Notes under the pieces: model-generated
The model's input: only the letters and a program-made list of their open reading frames with translations
Told to the model about the DNA's origin: nothing
Database searches by the model: none
Source of the DNA: Azolla pinnata
Lineage: Eukaryota; Streptophyta; Polypodiopsida; Salviniales; Salviniaceae
Reading direction: 5' to 3'
Length of the DNA: 52,152 nt
Assembly: GCA_037176905.1 (NCBI GenBank)
Contig: JBBBWG010028921.1
Span: forward strand, 1 to 52,152
Shown here: one piece after another, positions 10,985 through 22,389 of the stretch
Numbering within the stretch: position 1 is the stretch's first letter
How the letters are laid out: each line of letters opens with the position of its first letter
Position numbers and translations under genes: made by a program

Positions 10985-12341
10985 TCATGCTTCCGTAGCT
11001 TTCAACCTGTATCTCCTTGTAGCTACCAGAAGCCTCATCCTGTATCGATGATGCGCGAGACAATTTGATGCTGCTCTAGAAAGCTTGCTTTGGACCTGTT
11101 CCTCGTCTCGAATGCAAGGACAACAGAAGGAAATGATGCTTAGAAACAGAGATGAATGTAATTAAAGCACAAACAATTAAAGCCAAACCCAAGCATCTGC
11201 ATAAACCCAATGAAAAGATTGGATAAATGAGGTCAAGAACCTTATTGCAATGCATGTACCGAAAGCCAAAAACCAAAGAAAAGCATCCGAGTTGTGAATC
11301 CAAGAACCCAGGCACAGTAAACACTGAAACTTTCGACAAACACATTTCGAGTTACAAAGATCCTTGTACATTACAACTGATAAGCCCTAACACCAGATTA
11401 GGATCTAGAATGGGGCTTGAGGCCTGCATCAAACCTTTTGAAAACAAATGACAACAGCGACACGTTCATAGATATAAAATCCATTCGGTGAGTATGGATT
11501 CAAATTCAGATGCATGCAAGAACTCAGCTTGATTCTCAAAACAAATACTAAACCGGGAATATCGTTCCAATTGTAAACCCCCGAAGAGTGAGTTGAAACA
11601 AAGCTATATACACCGAATCGTCTGACACGGACAACAAATTAATGGTAAGAATGAGGCATATCTTACCTTCTCTGCGACGGAGCGGAGGTGGATTCTACGG
11701 TGCGATGTCAGTGCGGATTTACTAAGATGGGAGGATCGAAGAGCCAAGCACGGCGAAGAAGAGGATCGATCAGAGGACGGCAGATCGATGAGCGGCACGA
11801 GGGCATCGGACGATGAAGCAGTGCATTGCAGCTGGTTTTGAGAGCTCGATCGAACACGGAGCAGCATGGGTTCATGCACCATGTCCAAATGCCGGCAAGA
11901 TCCACTGTCGATCCGAAAGCAGGAGAAGACCAAAGAGTTCTTCTGTGCCTTGCCACCAGCACCACCATCACCATCATCATCCTTGCTGCTGCTTTTCCTT
12001 GCTTTCTTCCGACAGGTCTGCCGGTCTTGGCAGTTGGTGGAATTCATGCGTGATCGCCTTCTGGGCGGCGGCTGCTCGTGCCGCAGCTTCCCTCCCGAAG
12101 ATGGCGATGGTGAGGGTGAGGCAGGGATGTCTCTGAACTTGCACAGGATCTTCTCGGCTTCTGCTGCGCTGACCAGCTGCACAACCTGCTGCTGCTCCTC
12201 CTTCACGACCATCAAACACGAAGGGCTGCTTGAAGAAGCAGCAGCCATGGGAGCTTCCATGGAGCCTTGATCACGAGCAAGCTTGGAACATGGGCTCAGA
12301 CCCCTTCTCTGTGATCGCTTGCTTCTTGTGTTTCTTTTCAT
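10985..12341 (-). CDS. Lys/Arg/Ser-rich protein of unknown function, two-exon model
   Basis: I do not recognise this gene. Exon 1 is 12341-11667, beginning at the first ATG (MKRNTRSKRS). A second ATG at 12260 (MEAPMAAASS) is an equally possible start. The exon ends at a clean donor (GAG AAG|GTAAGA) in phase 0. It contains a hydrophobic segment with AEAEKILCKF, a Ser/Pro run, a basic RRRSR patch, a KKARKSSSKDDDGDGG segment that could act as a nuclear localisation signal, and a Ser-rich C-terminal part. The best second exon is 11101-10985 (acceptor gacgag|GAACAG), giving EQVQSKLSRAAS... and a basic end, for 263 residues in all. Another acceptor five bases upstream (cgag|ACGAGG) would give a shorter, different tail. 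Exon 1 is fairly secure; the 3' end is not. It lies about 1 kb downstream of the next minus-strand gene, in the same orientation. Confidence 0.5.
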
Positions 12342-13364
12342 CTCCCTCTCGCTGTCGCAACGGTAATCTCTTCCTGTGCAACAGAAATCCAAACCCTAAA
12401 TCGCCCACAAATCCTCTGTTTAAACCTCTTCTTCTTCTTCTTCTTCTTCTTCTTTCTTCTTCTTCTTTCTTCTTTCTTCTCTCTGTTGTAACTTTCACAT
12501 ATTTACGTTCATGTCCTCCTTTCTTCTTTACTGATTTTGATTCCTTCCATCCACTGCATGTCGATTTTTCAACATGGTTGCAAAAGGATCCGATCGATGA
12601 TCGTACCTGTCATAGCATTACAATCTCACTATTTCGTTAGATACAAACAATGTACCATGATTATTGCAACAAATTTCTTACCATAATCAGTCCAAGTTAG
12701 AAGCTAGCTTCCACACTTGAATATCTGATACCTATTGATTAGAGTGAACAGGTACAATGGAGGGCAAGCAATTTGCAGATGGAAACCGTGAAAATCAGAT
12801 CAGATTTCCGTCTTGTTTAAGTCCTGCCAATCTCAGATAGGTTGTTCAACTAACTAGCAACCTGCAGAATATAATAGAAAAATCACCAGGATATAAAAAA
12901 ATCAGCAACAGCAGCTGACCTTCATAGTATGAAACATGATGATATTTCAATGATAGAAATATCTCCAAAACTGTAGTTCCACCGTAACATGAGCTCAAGC
13001 CATTCATTTATATGAGAAATGAAGTTTTATTCTGGAGGAATAAATTACAATAAGCTCTGACAATTTGAATTATGGGCTACAAATATATAATAGAAAATAA
13101 TCAAGCTCCGTTGAGAATACAAAAAGGGAATAATGGCAGATTTTCAGCTCCTTCCATACCATCACTATGAAATTATGTACATACAAATTGTACTTGTACT
13201 CAGCACCTCAATACCAATGTGGTCGATTGGCAAGAATTGAGTCACGGTAATTGCATGAGTGGAAAAGAACTCATGAAACAATAAAAAATTCGAGACTAAT
13301 GTGGAACCCAACTTGTGGGCAAACGCTAGAAAAAGCTAGGACCCTTCCCCCTTCAGCAATTGGC
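12342..13364. other. spacer: CTT-rich 5' leader and 3' UTR of the upstream gene
   Basis: There is a CTT microsatellite at about 12427-12480, within the likely leader of the two-exon gene, and an AAACCCTA telo-box-like motif at 12391-12398. The rest is AT-rich and probably holds the 3' UTR of the four-exon gene that ends at 13365. No other gene is seen. Confidence 0.55.
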
Positions 13365-16057
13365 TCAAGAAAAATTAATTACACTTCGCTGCACTTCAAC
13401 GAGAGAGGAAGAGAAGCCTTCGATTCGGACAAGGGGTTGTTTAGGACTATCAGATGGGTCACAGAAAGATTGCTTGTATGAAACATCGCTGCCTGAATCA
13501 TGAGCAAATTTGTGAAAATTCAGCAAAGGTGAAGGAGTCAGAAGTTTCTTCTTTTGTAGATTGAACTGTACATCATGTACGAGTGGATTACTCGCACGAG
13601 TTGGTGGTGATTCGTACATGTGAGGATTCATATCATTACTTGAATAATCATCAGAGCATGTCTGTAATACAATTCAGAATTGAAACCGAAGATCATTTCA
13701 GAGAAAAAACAGTAAATAAATCCATCTGCAATATGAAATTTTTCAAGAAAACCACTCACCTTTCGAAAGAGAATCTCTAGGATCTCATGGCCTGCCTCCA
13801 CACCAGCTTGAAGGATTGCATCACTAATGCAAAGCAAAGAGATATATGTTAAAAAAGGGTGACGAGCTCGCATATGATGTACTGTACTGCTTTCAACCAC
13901 TCGCGAAAAAAACACTGAATTCGAATCACTTAAGAGCAACGAATTCGAGTTCAAAACGGTTGAGCAGTATGAAAGCTCCAGAAACACACCGACTCTAAAA
14001 ATGCACTCAGGAAACACGGTGCAAACCTAATATTTTAAGCATTACAGCATCCATTTCGAAAGCCTGAGGGATATGCTGATTCCAAACACTCAAGCAGAGA
14101 TGTAAAATGTAAAAGGTGGAGGAATTCATCCGAGAAATTCAAAACACTCCCGAACTCAAAATATTCAGGGAAAAGATCAACGGAAAAACATCAATTCCAA
14201 AGCATCAACCGAGAGAAACCAAATCCAAACATAAATGAACTCACCAATTTCAAATACTGAAAAAAGAAATATTTCAGCACCTAAAAAATGGAATGATTTC
14301 ACAGAAGTACTGATTTCAAACAGTCACAATTACAAGAGTTCAGATAATTAAGAGCATACCTTGCGCCTCTGAATCCATTTGCTGAAGCTCGGCATGGCTT
14401 GGGACAGGCAAGTTCTGTGCTTCCCATCTCTCTTACAAGTGTAATACAGCTTTGTGGTCGATAGTTCATATCCTCAGAAAAGTGAATGCCACCTGATCTG
14501 ATTAGTTAACTATTGCAACTGGATTCAAAGCTCCGCTAGAAACTGGTACAGATTGATCAGGGACCTGAAGCTAGTAGTTATTATGATAGGATCAGGCCAT
14601 TCTGTAAGTGATGATTCAGCATTAATAACAACCGTAACTAAAATAGAACTCAGCAAGGAATTCCCATAACTGGTTGAAGGTTACTGGTTGACGATTAGTG
14701 GGTCATTGCATCAAAATCTTGGTCATGATGGCTGCACTTAGATTTGCATCTCTCCATTTGCAATGTCGGTAACAAATGCTCGGACTCTCACTTATACAAA
14801 TACTGGCCGGATCAGCATCTTGGTAGGAAGCATTTACAACTGAATAAGAAAAGAAACAGTTCACAATGATTAATACTGGACCTGGACCTAGGTTAGAAGC
14901 CCTTATGACAAGATCAAAGTTGCAGTTTGTGATGATTGTTGATAAGTGGATCTTGATTATTTAATTGTCATAAAGAGGATCAGAATCTTAGTCCTGTCTG
15001 AACTGGAATGTAATCTCGATTGTAACGTGCAGCAATTCAATGATGATACTAGTTCGCGATTCATGTGTCTGCTTTTTAGAATCTCAGTTTGAGCCATAAT
15101 CCAACTCTCGGTTAAAGATTAGCATCAAAGTTAGGATTTTAAGCAGATCACACAATTGAAGTTGCATATGTTTGGAATCAGATTCCAACAGAATCTCAAC
15201 AAGATTATATACTATAACTATGATCAGAGTCGGGATCCATTGGAAACCCAATTTTATCATAGAAGATCAAAACCTTGAATACCTATGACTTGGAACTTAG
15301 TCAAGTGTGGACTCGGAATATCTCAAACCAACAATTCCTAGACTTGATTCCAGTTCCCAGATCTGAATCTCTACTAGATTCATAACCAGTCACGAACCAT
15401 TCTGCAGCCAGTCAATTGCAACACATTGACAGGATAGAAGAGGAATGTTACCATGCAAACAGTAGCCATTTTCAGTGATTTCAAGATCAATAGAAATCAA
15501 CATACATCAGAGATAAGAGCGAATATTCATCAACAGAAATTAATGTATCTTCACCTCTTCTTTAATCTTTCTGTTCGACTATTAACTTAGAAAGATTTTT
15601 TTACCGGACTATAGATTATCACCTTCTCAGTTCCTCCATTTATCTCAGAAAGAGTTCAGATAATCAATACGCTTAACGATTTCGCATTTTAAACCTTTAA
15701 ACAGCATGATTCTACTGAATCAGAAGCGAGCTCATGAAACACATCAAGTGCGAGCATTTCATGCTTCCGTTTTCACGGAGGAAAAGCTCTTACGCATGAT
15801 AATGTCGAAAGAAGGCTGATATCAGCGTATGTAAAAGATTCGGAGAGCCAGATATTGCGGTAAAGGAACATGAAGCCGCAGAATCGAACTTAGGCAAAGC
15901 AGAAATAGATTTAAAAGAATATTCCTTGCATCAGCATCGAACTTAGGCAAACCCAAGGTCACAAAGAGAGAAAGAGAGAGATCAGACTAACCTCAGCGCG
16001 TTTGTGTGCCTCTGACAGAGAAGCAGAGAGTGTAAGAGAGACCATCGCCATCGCCAT
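13365..16057 (-). CDS. small conserved-looking protein of unknown function, four exons, 179 aa
   Basis: I rebuilt this gene from splice sites and phase. Exon 1 is 16057-15992 (three in-frame ATGs, first used; donor GAG|GTTAGT, phase 0). Exon 2 is 14472-14360 (acceptor tctgag|GATATG, donor GCAAG|GTATGC, phase 2). Exon 3 is 13823-13760 (acceptor cattag|TGATGC, donor CGAAAG|GTGAGT, phase 0). Exon 4 is 13661-13365 (acceptor attacag|ACATGC, stop TGA). All phases agree and no internal stop occurs. The N-terminus is short and mildly hydrophobic (MAMAMVSLTLSASLSEAHKR). Exon 2 has a Cys/Pro motif, ELACPKPCRASANGFRG; exon 3 has AILQAGVEAGHEILEILF; exon 4 is polar and Ser/Pro-rich with QKKKLLTPSPLLNFHKF. 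No family is recognised. The exon-2/3 block looks like a short conserved domain. Intron 1 is about 1.5 kb and could hide another exon. Confidence 0.6.
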
Positions 16058-16079
16058 CGTCTGGTCTGTGAACTGTGGT

Positions 16080-16205
16080 TTTCTTTCGTTTCATTCTATT
16101 TCATTTCATTTCAGATCGGTTTGAATTCATTTCATTTTTTATTTCATTTTCATTTCGTTTTCATTTCATTTTCATTTCATTTTTCATTTCCATTTCGCTT
16201 TTTTT
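16080..16205. repeat. CATTT microsatellite
   Basis: About 120 bases dominated by CATTT/CATTTT units, immediately upstream of the four-exon minus-strand gene. It therefore lies in that gene's promoter region. Confidence 0.9.
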
Positions 16206-16443
16206 CCCCCCTCTCTATTTTACGAATTTGTCGATTTTGTCCATTTTATTTTTTTAACCCGCTCCCTAAGTATTTATTTTATGTCTTTATTTCTATTTAT
16301 TTATTTTTTGCTTGCCCGCTATTTATAATTTGGCTATATTTTGTTTTTTTTTTCTTATTTATTTCTTTCTTTGTTTTCTCCCTATTTGTTGGGATATTAA
16401 ATCTTTATTATTTTATTTATTTCCACGGCACGATTCCTTTTTC

Positions 16444-16492
16444 ACATGCATGCATGTCATGCATGCCCATGATGCACATACACATGCGCATT
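16444..16492. promoter_or_regulatory. cluster of CATGCA (RY-like) motifs
   Basis: The stretch contains several overlapping CATGCATG/CATGCA words. These match the RY element bound by B3-domain factors such as ABI3 and FUS3. It is also a tetranucleotide microsatellite, so the match may carry no function. Confidence 0.25.
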
Positions 16493-16671
16493 ACAGAATA
16501 CGAGCAGAAGCAGAACAAATCGATTGAGGATTCGAAGTTTCGATCGAAGCAGAACAAATCGACAAGGATCAGTAATCGATCGAAATCCATGGATGATGAA
16601 AAACCCGTTATATATGCACAGTGCGCAAATCTTCTCAAACGTAGGAGCAGCAGCAGAATCGACAAATTGAT

Positions 16672-17246
16672 CTTCATCTCTTGTTGGTCACCGAACCCTG
16701 GAATTTGATGTTTGACATCGAGAAACACAATGCATAAATCTGTACAAACAACCGGCAATGCAACTAACCTGCTGCCGAAAACTGCCCATAGGTCAGTACT
16801 CGTAAGAGATACATTACTATGGTATATACCCCTTGCTGAACAAGAGAATGAAATTCTTGAAGATTATGAGAGTTTTTAAGAAACATTTAGGGTGTGTTTT
16901 GACAACTTCATCTCCTTAAACTGAACCCTGGAATTTGATGTTTTGACATCGAAAGCTCGATGCATATTTCGCACAAACTAGCAAAGCCAATAACCTATCA
17001 GAAGGCTGCCTAAACTGCCCATATAGATTGCCAGATAGACAAATGTCGCCTCTGCTACATCTTCATCTCCTGTAACCGAATCCTGGATTTCGATGTAGTG
17101 CGTAAATTTGTACAAAACTAGCAATGCCAAATAACCAATCAAAAGGCAGCCTAAAACTATACCCATATAGATATAGACAGATCGACAGATGTCGCCTATA
17201 CGGCTTCATCTCCAGTAGCCGAATCCTGGAATCCAATGTTTGACAT
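16672..17246. repeat. four-copy degenerate tandem repeat overlapping the end of the PPR gene
   Basis: Copies begin at about 16672, 16906, 17061 and 17204, each with cttcatctc followed by a variant of ccgaatcctggaat and then gatgttttgacatc. Copy 4 lies inside the PPR coding sequence and encodes its final residues (SNIGFQDSATGDEAV). Copy 3 in the same orientation would read EIQDSVTGDEDV. Spacing is 234, 155 and 143 bases. Confidence 0.85.
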
Positions 17247-20201
17247 CAAAACACAAGCGGCTGCAGCTTGCTTCGGCCCCAACTGTGCCATCTTACTGAA
17301 TGCTTCTTTCGCTAAGGACGCGTTCCCATGCAGACGGCATGAACTGAGCAAAGACAACCAAAAGCTCGGATCTTGCTGCCTCGGCATCATTTCCAGCAAT
17401 TTCTCGACTCTCCGGAAGTCTCCGGCACGCCCTAGAAGGTCCACCGTTGCACTGTAATGCATCGCGCTGGGTGTTATCCCGAAATCCCTGTTCAGAGATC
17501 CAAAGCATTCTAGACCTTCAGCTACAAGCCCCGAATGGCTACATGCTGAAAGAATCGACGTCAACATGACCCCATCTAGCACTGCACCTTCTGCCGATAA
17601 GCTTTCCATTACATGTTTTCTTGTTGCAGCCAGTCCTTCGCTGGCATGAACTGATATGCAGGAAGTCCACGATACGATGTCGGGGCTGCCAAGTGCATAC
17701 AGCACGGCATCCGCCTCTCCTGCATTCGCACAGCTTCCATATGCATGAATCAGCGTTGTTCCCATCGATGAGATTCGATCGAACCTCGCGCACACAAGAT
17801 AGAAATGGATCTGATAGCAAAGCTCCAAATTCGAGGCTTCGCAGCAGACGCAAAGAAGGGAGATGTAGGCGGCATCGTCTAAGGGCACACTCCTCTGATC
17901 TAATTGCATATAGAATTCCGATGCTTTCTCAAACTGGCTGTATGCAACATATATTGAAAACATTGCATTCCAAGTGTTGATGTCATAAGACAGTAATGAA
18001 TTGAAAACGTTCTCAGCTTCTACAATGTCCCCACATTTGCCGTACATTGTTACGAGAACGGTTTGTACAAGGTTCTCTGATTCATAGCCTCTTACAGTGG
18101 CCTCCATATGTATCCCACGTCCTCTCTCCAGGGATAGAGCTTTGATAGCCCCATCTTGAGCTACTTCCTTCTCTGATAAAAGTCCACAAGCTTGAAGTAC
18201 AATGACGAACGTTAACTCATTTGGGCTCATGCCTTCATTTAGCATTCGTCTATAGGTTTCCATTGTTTTTTCACCGAGGCCTTGTTCAAGATATGCAGAC
18301 AGAAGGGCAGTCCATGATACAGTAGTTGGTTGTTTCAATCCACGAAACATAAATTCAACTTCAGGAATAGCTCCACATTTACCATACATACTTATGCTAG
18401 TGTTAACAATTTGCATCTCAGATACATAGCCCTTTCTACAAATATCGGCATTTAAGGATAATCCAATCTCCAAAGCAACGACTTTATTTGATATTTGCCC
18501 ATGTGTGGCTTCTTTTTCTGAGAGGATTCCAGATGCTTGAAGGAGTGTAACATATGTCAAATGGTCTGGACTTATACCTTCGTGTTGCATTTGCTTATAA
18601 GATTGTAGAGCTTTTCCAACCCAACCCAGCTGCAGATATGCAGAAACCAAGGAGTTCCATGATACAACATCATGATATGGTAAAGCAGAAAAAATAGGCT
18701 CTGCAGCTGTAATGGATCCGCACTTACCATACATACTCACAAGGGTATTGCTGATGAAAATATCAGAACACATACCGTGCTTATGAGCTGATGCATGTAG
18801 TGCCACTCCGATTTCTAATGGCATTTCTTTCACCAGTTCTCCTTCCACAACAAAAGCATCTTCCTTCTCTGCAAGGACTCCACATGCCTGAAGGCAGAAT
18901 ACAAGTGTGTGCTCATCCGGAGACATAAGCTCAGACATCTGCCTATACAAGAGGAGAGCTTTCTCTCCATATCCTTGCTGCACATACATTGAGATGAGCA
19001 CATTCCATGCTACTATATCCCTCTCAGCCAACTCAACGAATGTATTCTCAGCTTCCAATAAAGCACCACATTTTCCGTATAAACCCAAGAGAGCAGTTCC
19101 GAAAAGAGAATCTGTTACAAAACCCTTCCTTTGTGCATCAATATGTAATGCTTGCCCAACTTCAAGAGCGATGTTTTCAGATACTTTTTCTTCCATTTCT
19201 GCAACGTAGCCACATGCTTTAAGAGCAATGACGAATGAGAGCTCGTTTGGAACCATTCCTTGCACTTGCATTTGCCTATACACAAGTAAAGCTTTCTCCC
19301 ATCTTTCCAGTTCAATGTAAGCAGATATCATAGCATTCCATGATACAACATCATAATTGTGCAAGGCACAAAAAACACCCTCGATATCAATCTCAGTCCC
19401 GACTTTAGCATACAGACCAAGAAGAGTTGTACCCACAAACACATCTTTGGCTACATTTCGTTTTTCAGCATCGGCATGTAGAGCTCTAACAACGTGAATG
19501 ATAAATGGTCGTGCAAGGGTCTCATCCTTTGACACAAGTCCACCACAAGCCTGAAGAGCATAAACAAATGTATGCTGGTCTGGTTCTACTCTTTCAATCT
19601 GCATTTGTCTATACAACGAAATAACTTTCTCAGCCTCACCTTGCTGAAGATAAGTTGCAAGCATCGCATTCCATGTTACTACATCCGCTCTAGACAAGCT
19701 TCTAAACACAGACTCTGCTTCTAGAACTGCTCCACATTTTCCATACATACTCATTAAGGTGTTTCCGATAAAGATAATGGTTGTCAAACCTTTTTTGCAA
19801 GCATCTGCATGTAGTTTCTTGCCCTGTTCCAGGTCAGATATACTACCACAAGCTTTGAAGAGGCTAACGAAGGTATAGCTACTTGCTTCCACACCCTCTT
19901 TCTGCATAAGGGGGAGCATTAGCAGTGCTTCCTCCCCATGTCCAGTCTCTGCATACGCAGAGATTATGGCAGTCCACGAAAAAATGCTATGCATAGGCAT
20001 CTCAAAGAATAGATCAAGAGCCTCTTCAACAGCGGTACAATCTGCAAGTGCCACTACCAAGTAATCACCAAGCAATCCATTCAGCTCAATTCCTTTGTCA
20101 ATGAGATGGCTATACACTTGTTTAACTTGATGCAGTGCCTTCTTCTTGCTGCAAAGCTTCAGAATAGTGATGTAAATGTCCATGGAAGGAGGCGTATCCA
20201 T
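17196..20201 (-). CDS. PLS-type pentatricopeptide repeat protein, organellar RNA-binding, no DYW domain
   Basis: From the first in-frame ATG (20201) the ORF gives 1001 residues without introns. Tandem PPR helical-hairpin motifs run nearly the whole length, with recurring signatures such as MYGKCG, DVVSWNAM/DVVTWNAM and ALQACG. These are typical of PLS proteins, which bind organelle transcripts for editing, splicing or stability. Five successive blocks carry an extra 10-16 residue insert after the ACG.L motif. The C-terminus holds a final P-like unit (HYSATVDLLGRAGDF) and an E1-like segment (SFWLSLLSSCRLHGN). It then stops after SNIGFQDSATGDEAV, without E2 or a DYW deaminase. The frame stays open without an ATG upstream to a TAG at about 20440, so an upstream exon could supply the real N-terminus and transit peptide. 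No organelle signal is evident from the ATG used here. Confidence 0.88.
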   Translation of the reverse strand: MDTPPSMDIYITILKLCSKKKALHQVKQVYSHLIDKGIELNGLLGDYLVVALADCTAVEEALDLFFEMPMHSIFSWTAIISAYAETGHGEEALLMLPLMQKEGVEASSYTFVSLFKACGSISDLEQGKKLHADACKKGLTTIIFIGNTLMSMYGKCGAVLEAESVFRSLSRADVVTWNAMLATYLQQGEAEKVISLYRQMQIERVEPDQHTFVYALQACGGLVSKDETLARPFIIHVVRALHADAEKRNVAKDVFVGTTLLGLYAKVGTEIDIEGVFCALHNYDVVSWNAMISAYIELERWEKALLVYRQMQVQGMVPNELSFVIALKACGYVAEMEEKVSENIALEVGQALHIDAQRKGFVTDSLFGTALLGLYGKCGALLEAENTFVELAERDIVAWNVLISMYVQQGYGEKALLLYRQMSELMSPDEHTLVFCLQACGVLAEKEDAFVVEGELVKEMPLEIGVALHASAHKHGMCSDIFISNTLVSMYGKCGSITAAEPIFSALPYHDVVSWNSLVSAYLQLGWVGKALQSYKQMQHEGISPDHLTYVTLLQASGILSEKEATHGQISNKVVALEIGLSLNADICRKGYVSEMQIVNTSISMYGKCGAIPEVEFMFRGLKQPTTVSWTALLSAYLEQGLGEKTMETYRRMLNEGMSPNELTFVIVLQACGLLSEKEVAQDGAIKALSLERGRGIHMEATVRGYESENLVQTVLVTMYGKCGDIVEAENVFNSLLSYDINTWNAMFSIYVAYSQFEKASEFYMQLDQRSVPLDDAAYISLLCVCCEASNLELCYQIHFYLVCARFDRISSMGTTLIHAYGSCANAGEADAVLYALGSPDIVSWTSCISVHASEGLAATRKHVMESLSAEGAVLDGVMLTSILSACSHSGLVAEGLECFGSLNRDFGITPSAMHYSATVDLLGRAGDFRRVEKLLEMMPRQQDPSFWLSLLSSCRLHGNASLAKEAFSKMAQLGPKQAAAACVLMSNIGFQDSATGDEAV

Positions 20202-22389
20202 TGAAAAAAGAAGCTTCAGAGATCTATCTAGTTGCCCGTTGCTGCAAAGGTATCTAATATCTTCATGAGGACTGGTAAAAAGGCTACTAGATTTTCTCTT
20301 ATCTTCACATGGAGTGCATAACAATGAAGATTTGGTACAGATATCAGTGGTATCGTCTTCGTATAAATAACAGAAACAATCATTAGACGATTGTTTTCCT
20401 CCATAGAGATGACAGTTACGAAAGAAATACCTCTAATCTCTTGTTCATATAATGAGATGGTTCATAAACAATTTACAGGCATATATGAGTTCATCTTCAT
20501 TTAAACAACAAAAACATATCATCTTCTCTCCCTGTGGGGAGCAGAAATAAATATCCCTACAAAAAGGGTCCCTAGACCTTCTCATTCTTCATTGATAATG
20601 CATAGCAATGAAAACTAAAAACATTTCTAATGTGATTGCGAAATTTTTTAAAAATCATTTACTTTCCTATACATAGAACACAAAATACGATACTACACAC
20701 CAAACCATCTATTTAAGCATTTATGAAAACATCTTCTCCAGAAACTAACCATGAAAGAGTACTCTACATCTTTTCTTTATTCTTTGTTCTGCTTTACAAG
20801 ACAATGTCTAACGACTTCTATCTCTTAATCATCATGCCTAGAGGGAACTTAGGCCAGCAGAGCATCTGAAGTGAGTCTTATGCCCCCTGACTTGTAAGGA
20901 AATGGCTGAAAGCGCTGGCCTTATGTATTCCTCCAAATTCCTTAGGGTTCCCTAGAGTCTCTCTAAACTACAGAGGAAATAGTTGTCAACCAACGCCCCC
21001 ATTGAGGGAGCACCGCCAATGTAGCATAGAATAGGAAAGGCCAATGTGGCATAGAATAAGACAGATCTAGAGGCTCGTGGTTCATACATTATACTGTGCT
21101 TGTTGTACCAAACTACAAAACCATGGTCTTCTTTGAAGACAGACATACATGTTAACACTTAAACCCATTCCATTGTCCAGTATTTGAACTATTGCTTCCA
21201 TCAAAGTTAGCCCCCTACTCTCTTCATTGTGAGACAGGGTGATGGGGGCATAAATGATGAGACTAATCGACAATGTGTACTATGTCCTCAACAAGTTTGA
21301 GAATCTGAGCATCACAGTGCTCGGCCTTCAATCATATTTGCAGATACTTTCCACACATTCTCAACCAAACCCAAATACTACATACATTCCTCTCACAATC
21401 CCACCGTGTACTCTTGATTGCAAAGTTCATAAATAAAATTCTTGAACGTCAGAACTCATTATTCACGTCCAAATATATCCCTTAAATTATATAACCGTTG
21501 GTCTCATAGGTCGTATTTAACCTCCAATAACAATAATCAAATCTATTTATCTATTTATCTATCTATCTATGTGGTTGTATACCCACTAAAACTGCGTTTA
21601 TGCTTCCCAGTGGGCTTCTGAAAGGAACTGTTATACCCCTTGGACGGTGAAGCTCTCAGGTGGTATCACTTGACAAAGTTTTAAGACTTTCTATAGCGAG
21701 ATATACCCTCTATACCCCAGGCTATTCAACACAAGGCCATTAGGGTGAAACCTCTCGCCTTTTGAAATGTGCATCACGATATCAAGGGATCACCTCAATA
21801 AGGAATCACATCACAGGCACATATCATACTTTATTTCTCCTTGTGTATGGATTCAGAGTTGCCTATTCAGGTAGCAATTTCCCACCTACCTCCCCACCAA
21901 GGAGTAATAGACAACTCACTATCAGTACTCGATGATGCAGGCTCACTGCAGTCACAAACAGTCCAATAAGGTGTATATTCGTGGGCTACGCTGACTTTTC
22001 ACATCTCACAAGGATATAAGCTAGAGAGGGACCCCCATTGGACCGGTACATAGTGGACAGACCCTACTCTTGACTCCTTGCATCTCATCAGCAAGCCAAA
22101 GGCCCCCAACCCAGGCAAGGACTAATAGCGTTTCATCCCTACTGGCATTGCTGCATGATCTGCCACACTCCATGAGAAACTCGTGAGTCCCTGTGAACCA
22201 AAAAGACTCGTATGCTGCCAGTCTTCCCACTTGTCCAACCTGCCAGCAATCTTTCAAAAGAATCCCAGAGCCATTTTGTGCTCAGGGATGGGTTTAGGGT
22301 TTAGCCCCAACCAAATGGGTGATATGCATCATCAAGTTCTGACCTCTTATATCTTCATAAAGACCCTAAACCATTGTCTCTATTTGGAT
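20202..22389. other. intergenic DNA upstream of the PPR gene
   Basis: No gene is supported. The first 240 bases continue the PPR frame without an ATG. A short TATC microsatellite lies at about 21545-21570. Two nearby copies of gccaatgtagcatagaata (about 21012 and 21040) form a small direct repeat. The stretch 21590-22260 is less AT-rich than its surroundings and could be an old repeat, but I see no element ends. Confidence 0.45.

Noticed and set aside
20324..20324. Start of the PPR protein at 20324
   Set aside because: The codon there is TTG, not ATG. The first ATG in the frame is at 20201, so that start is used and the upstream extension is only noted.
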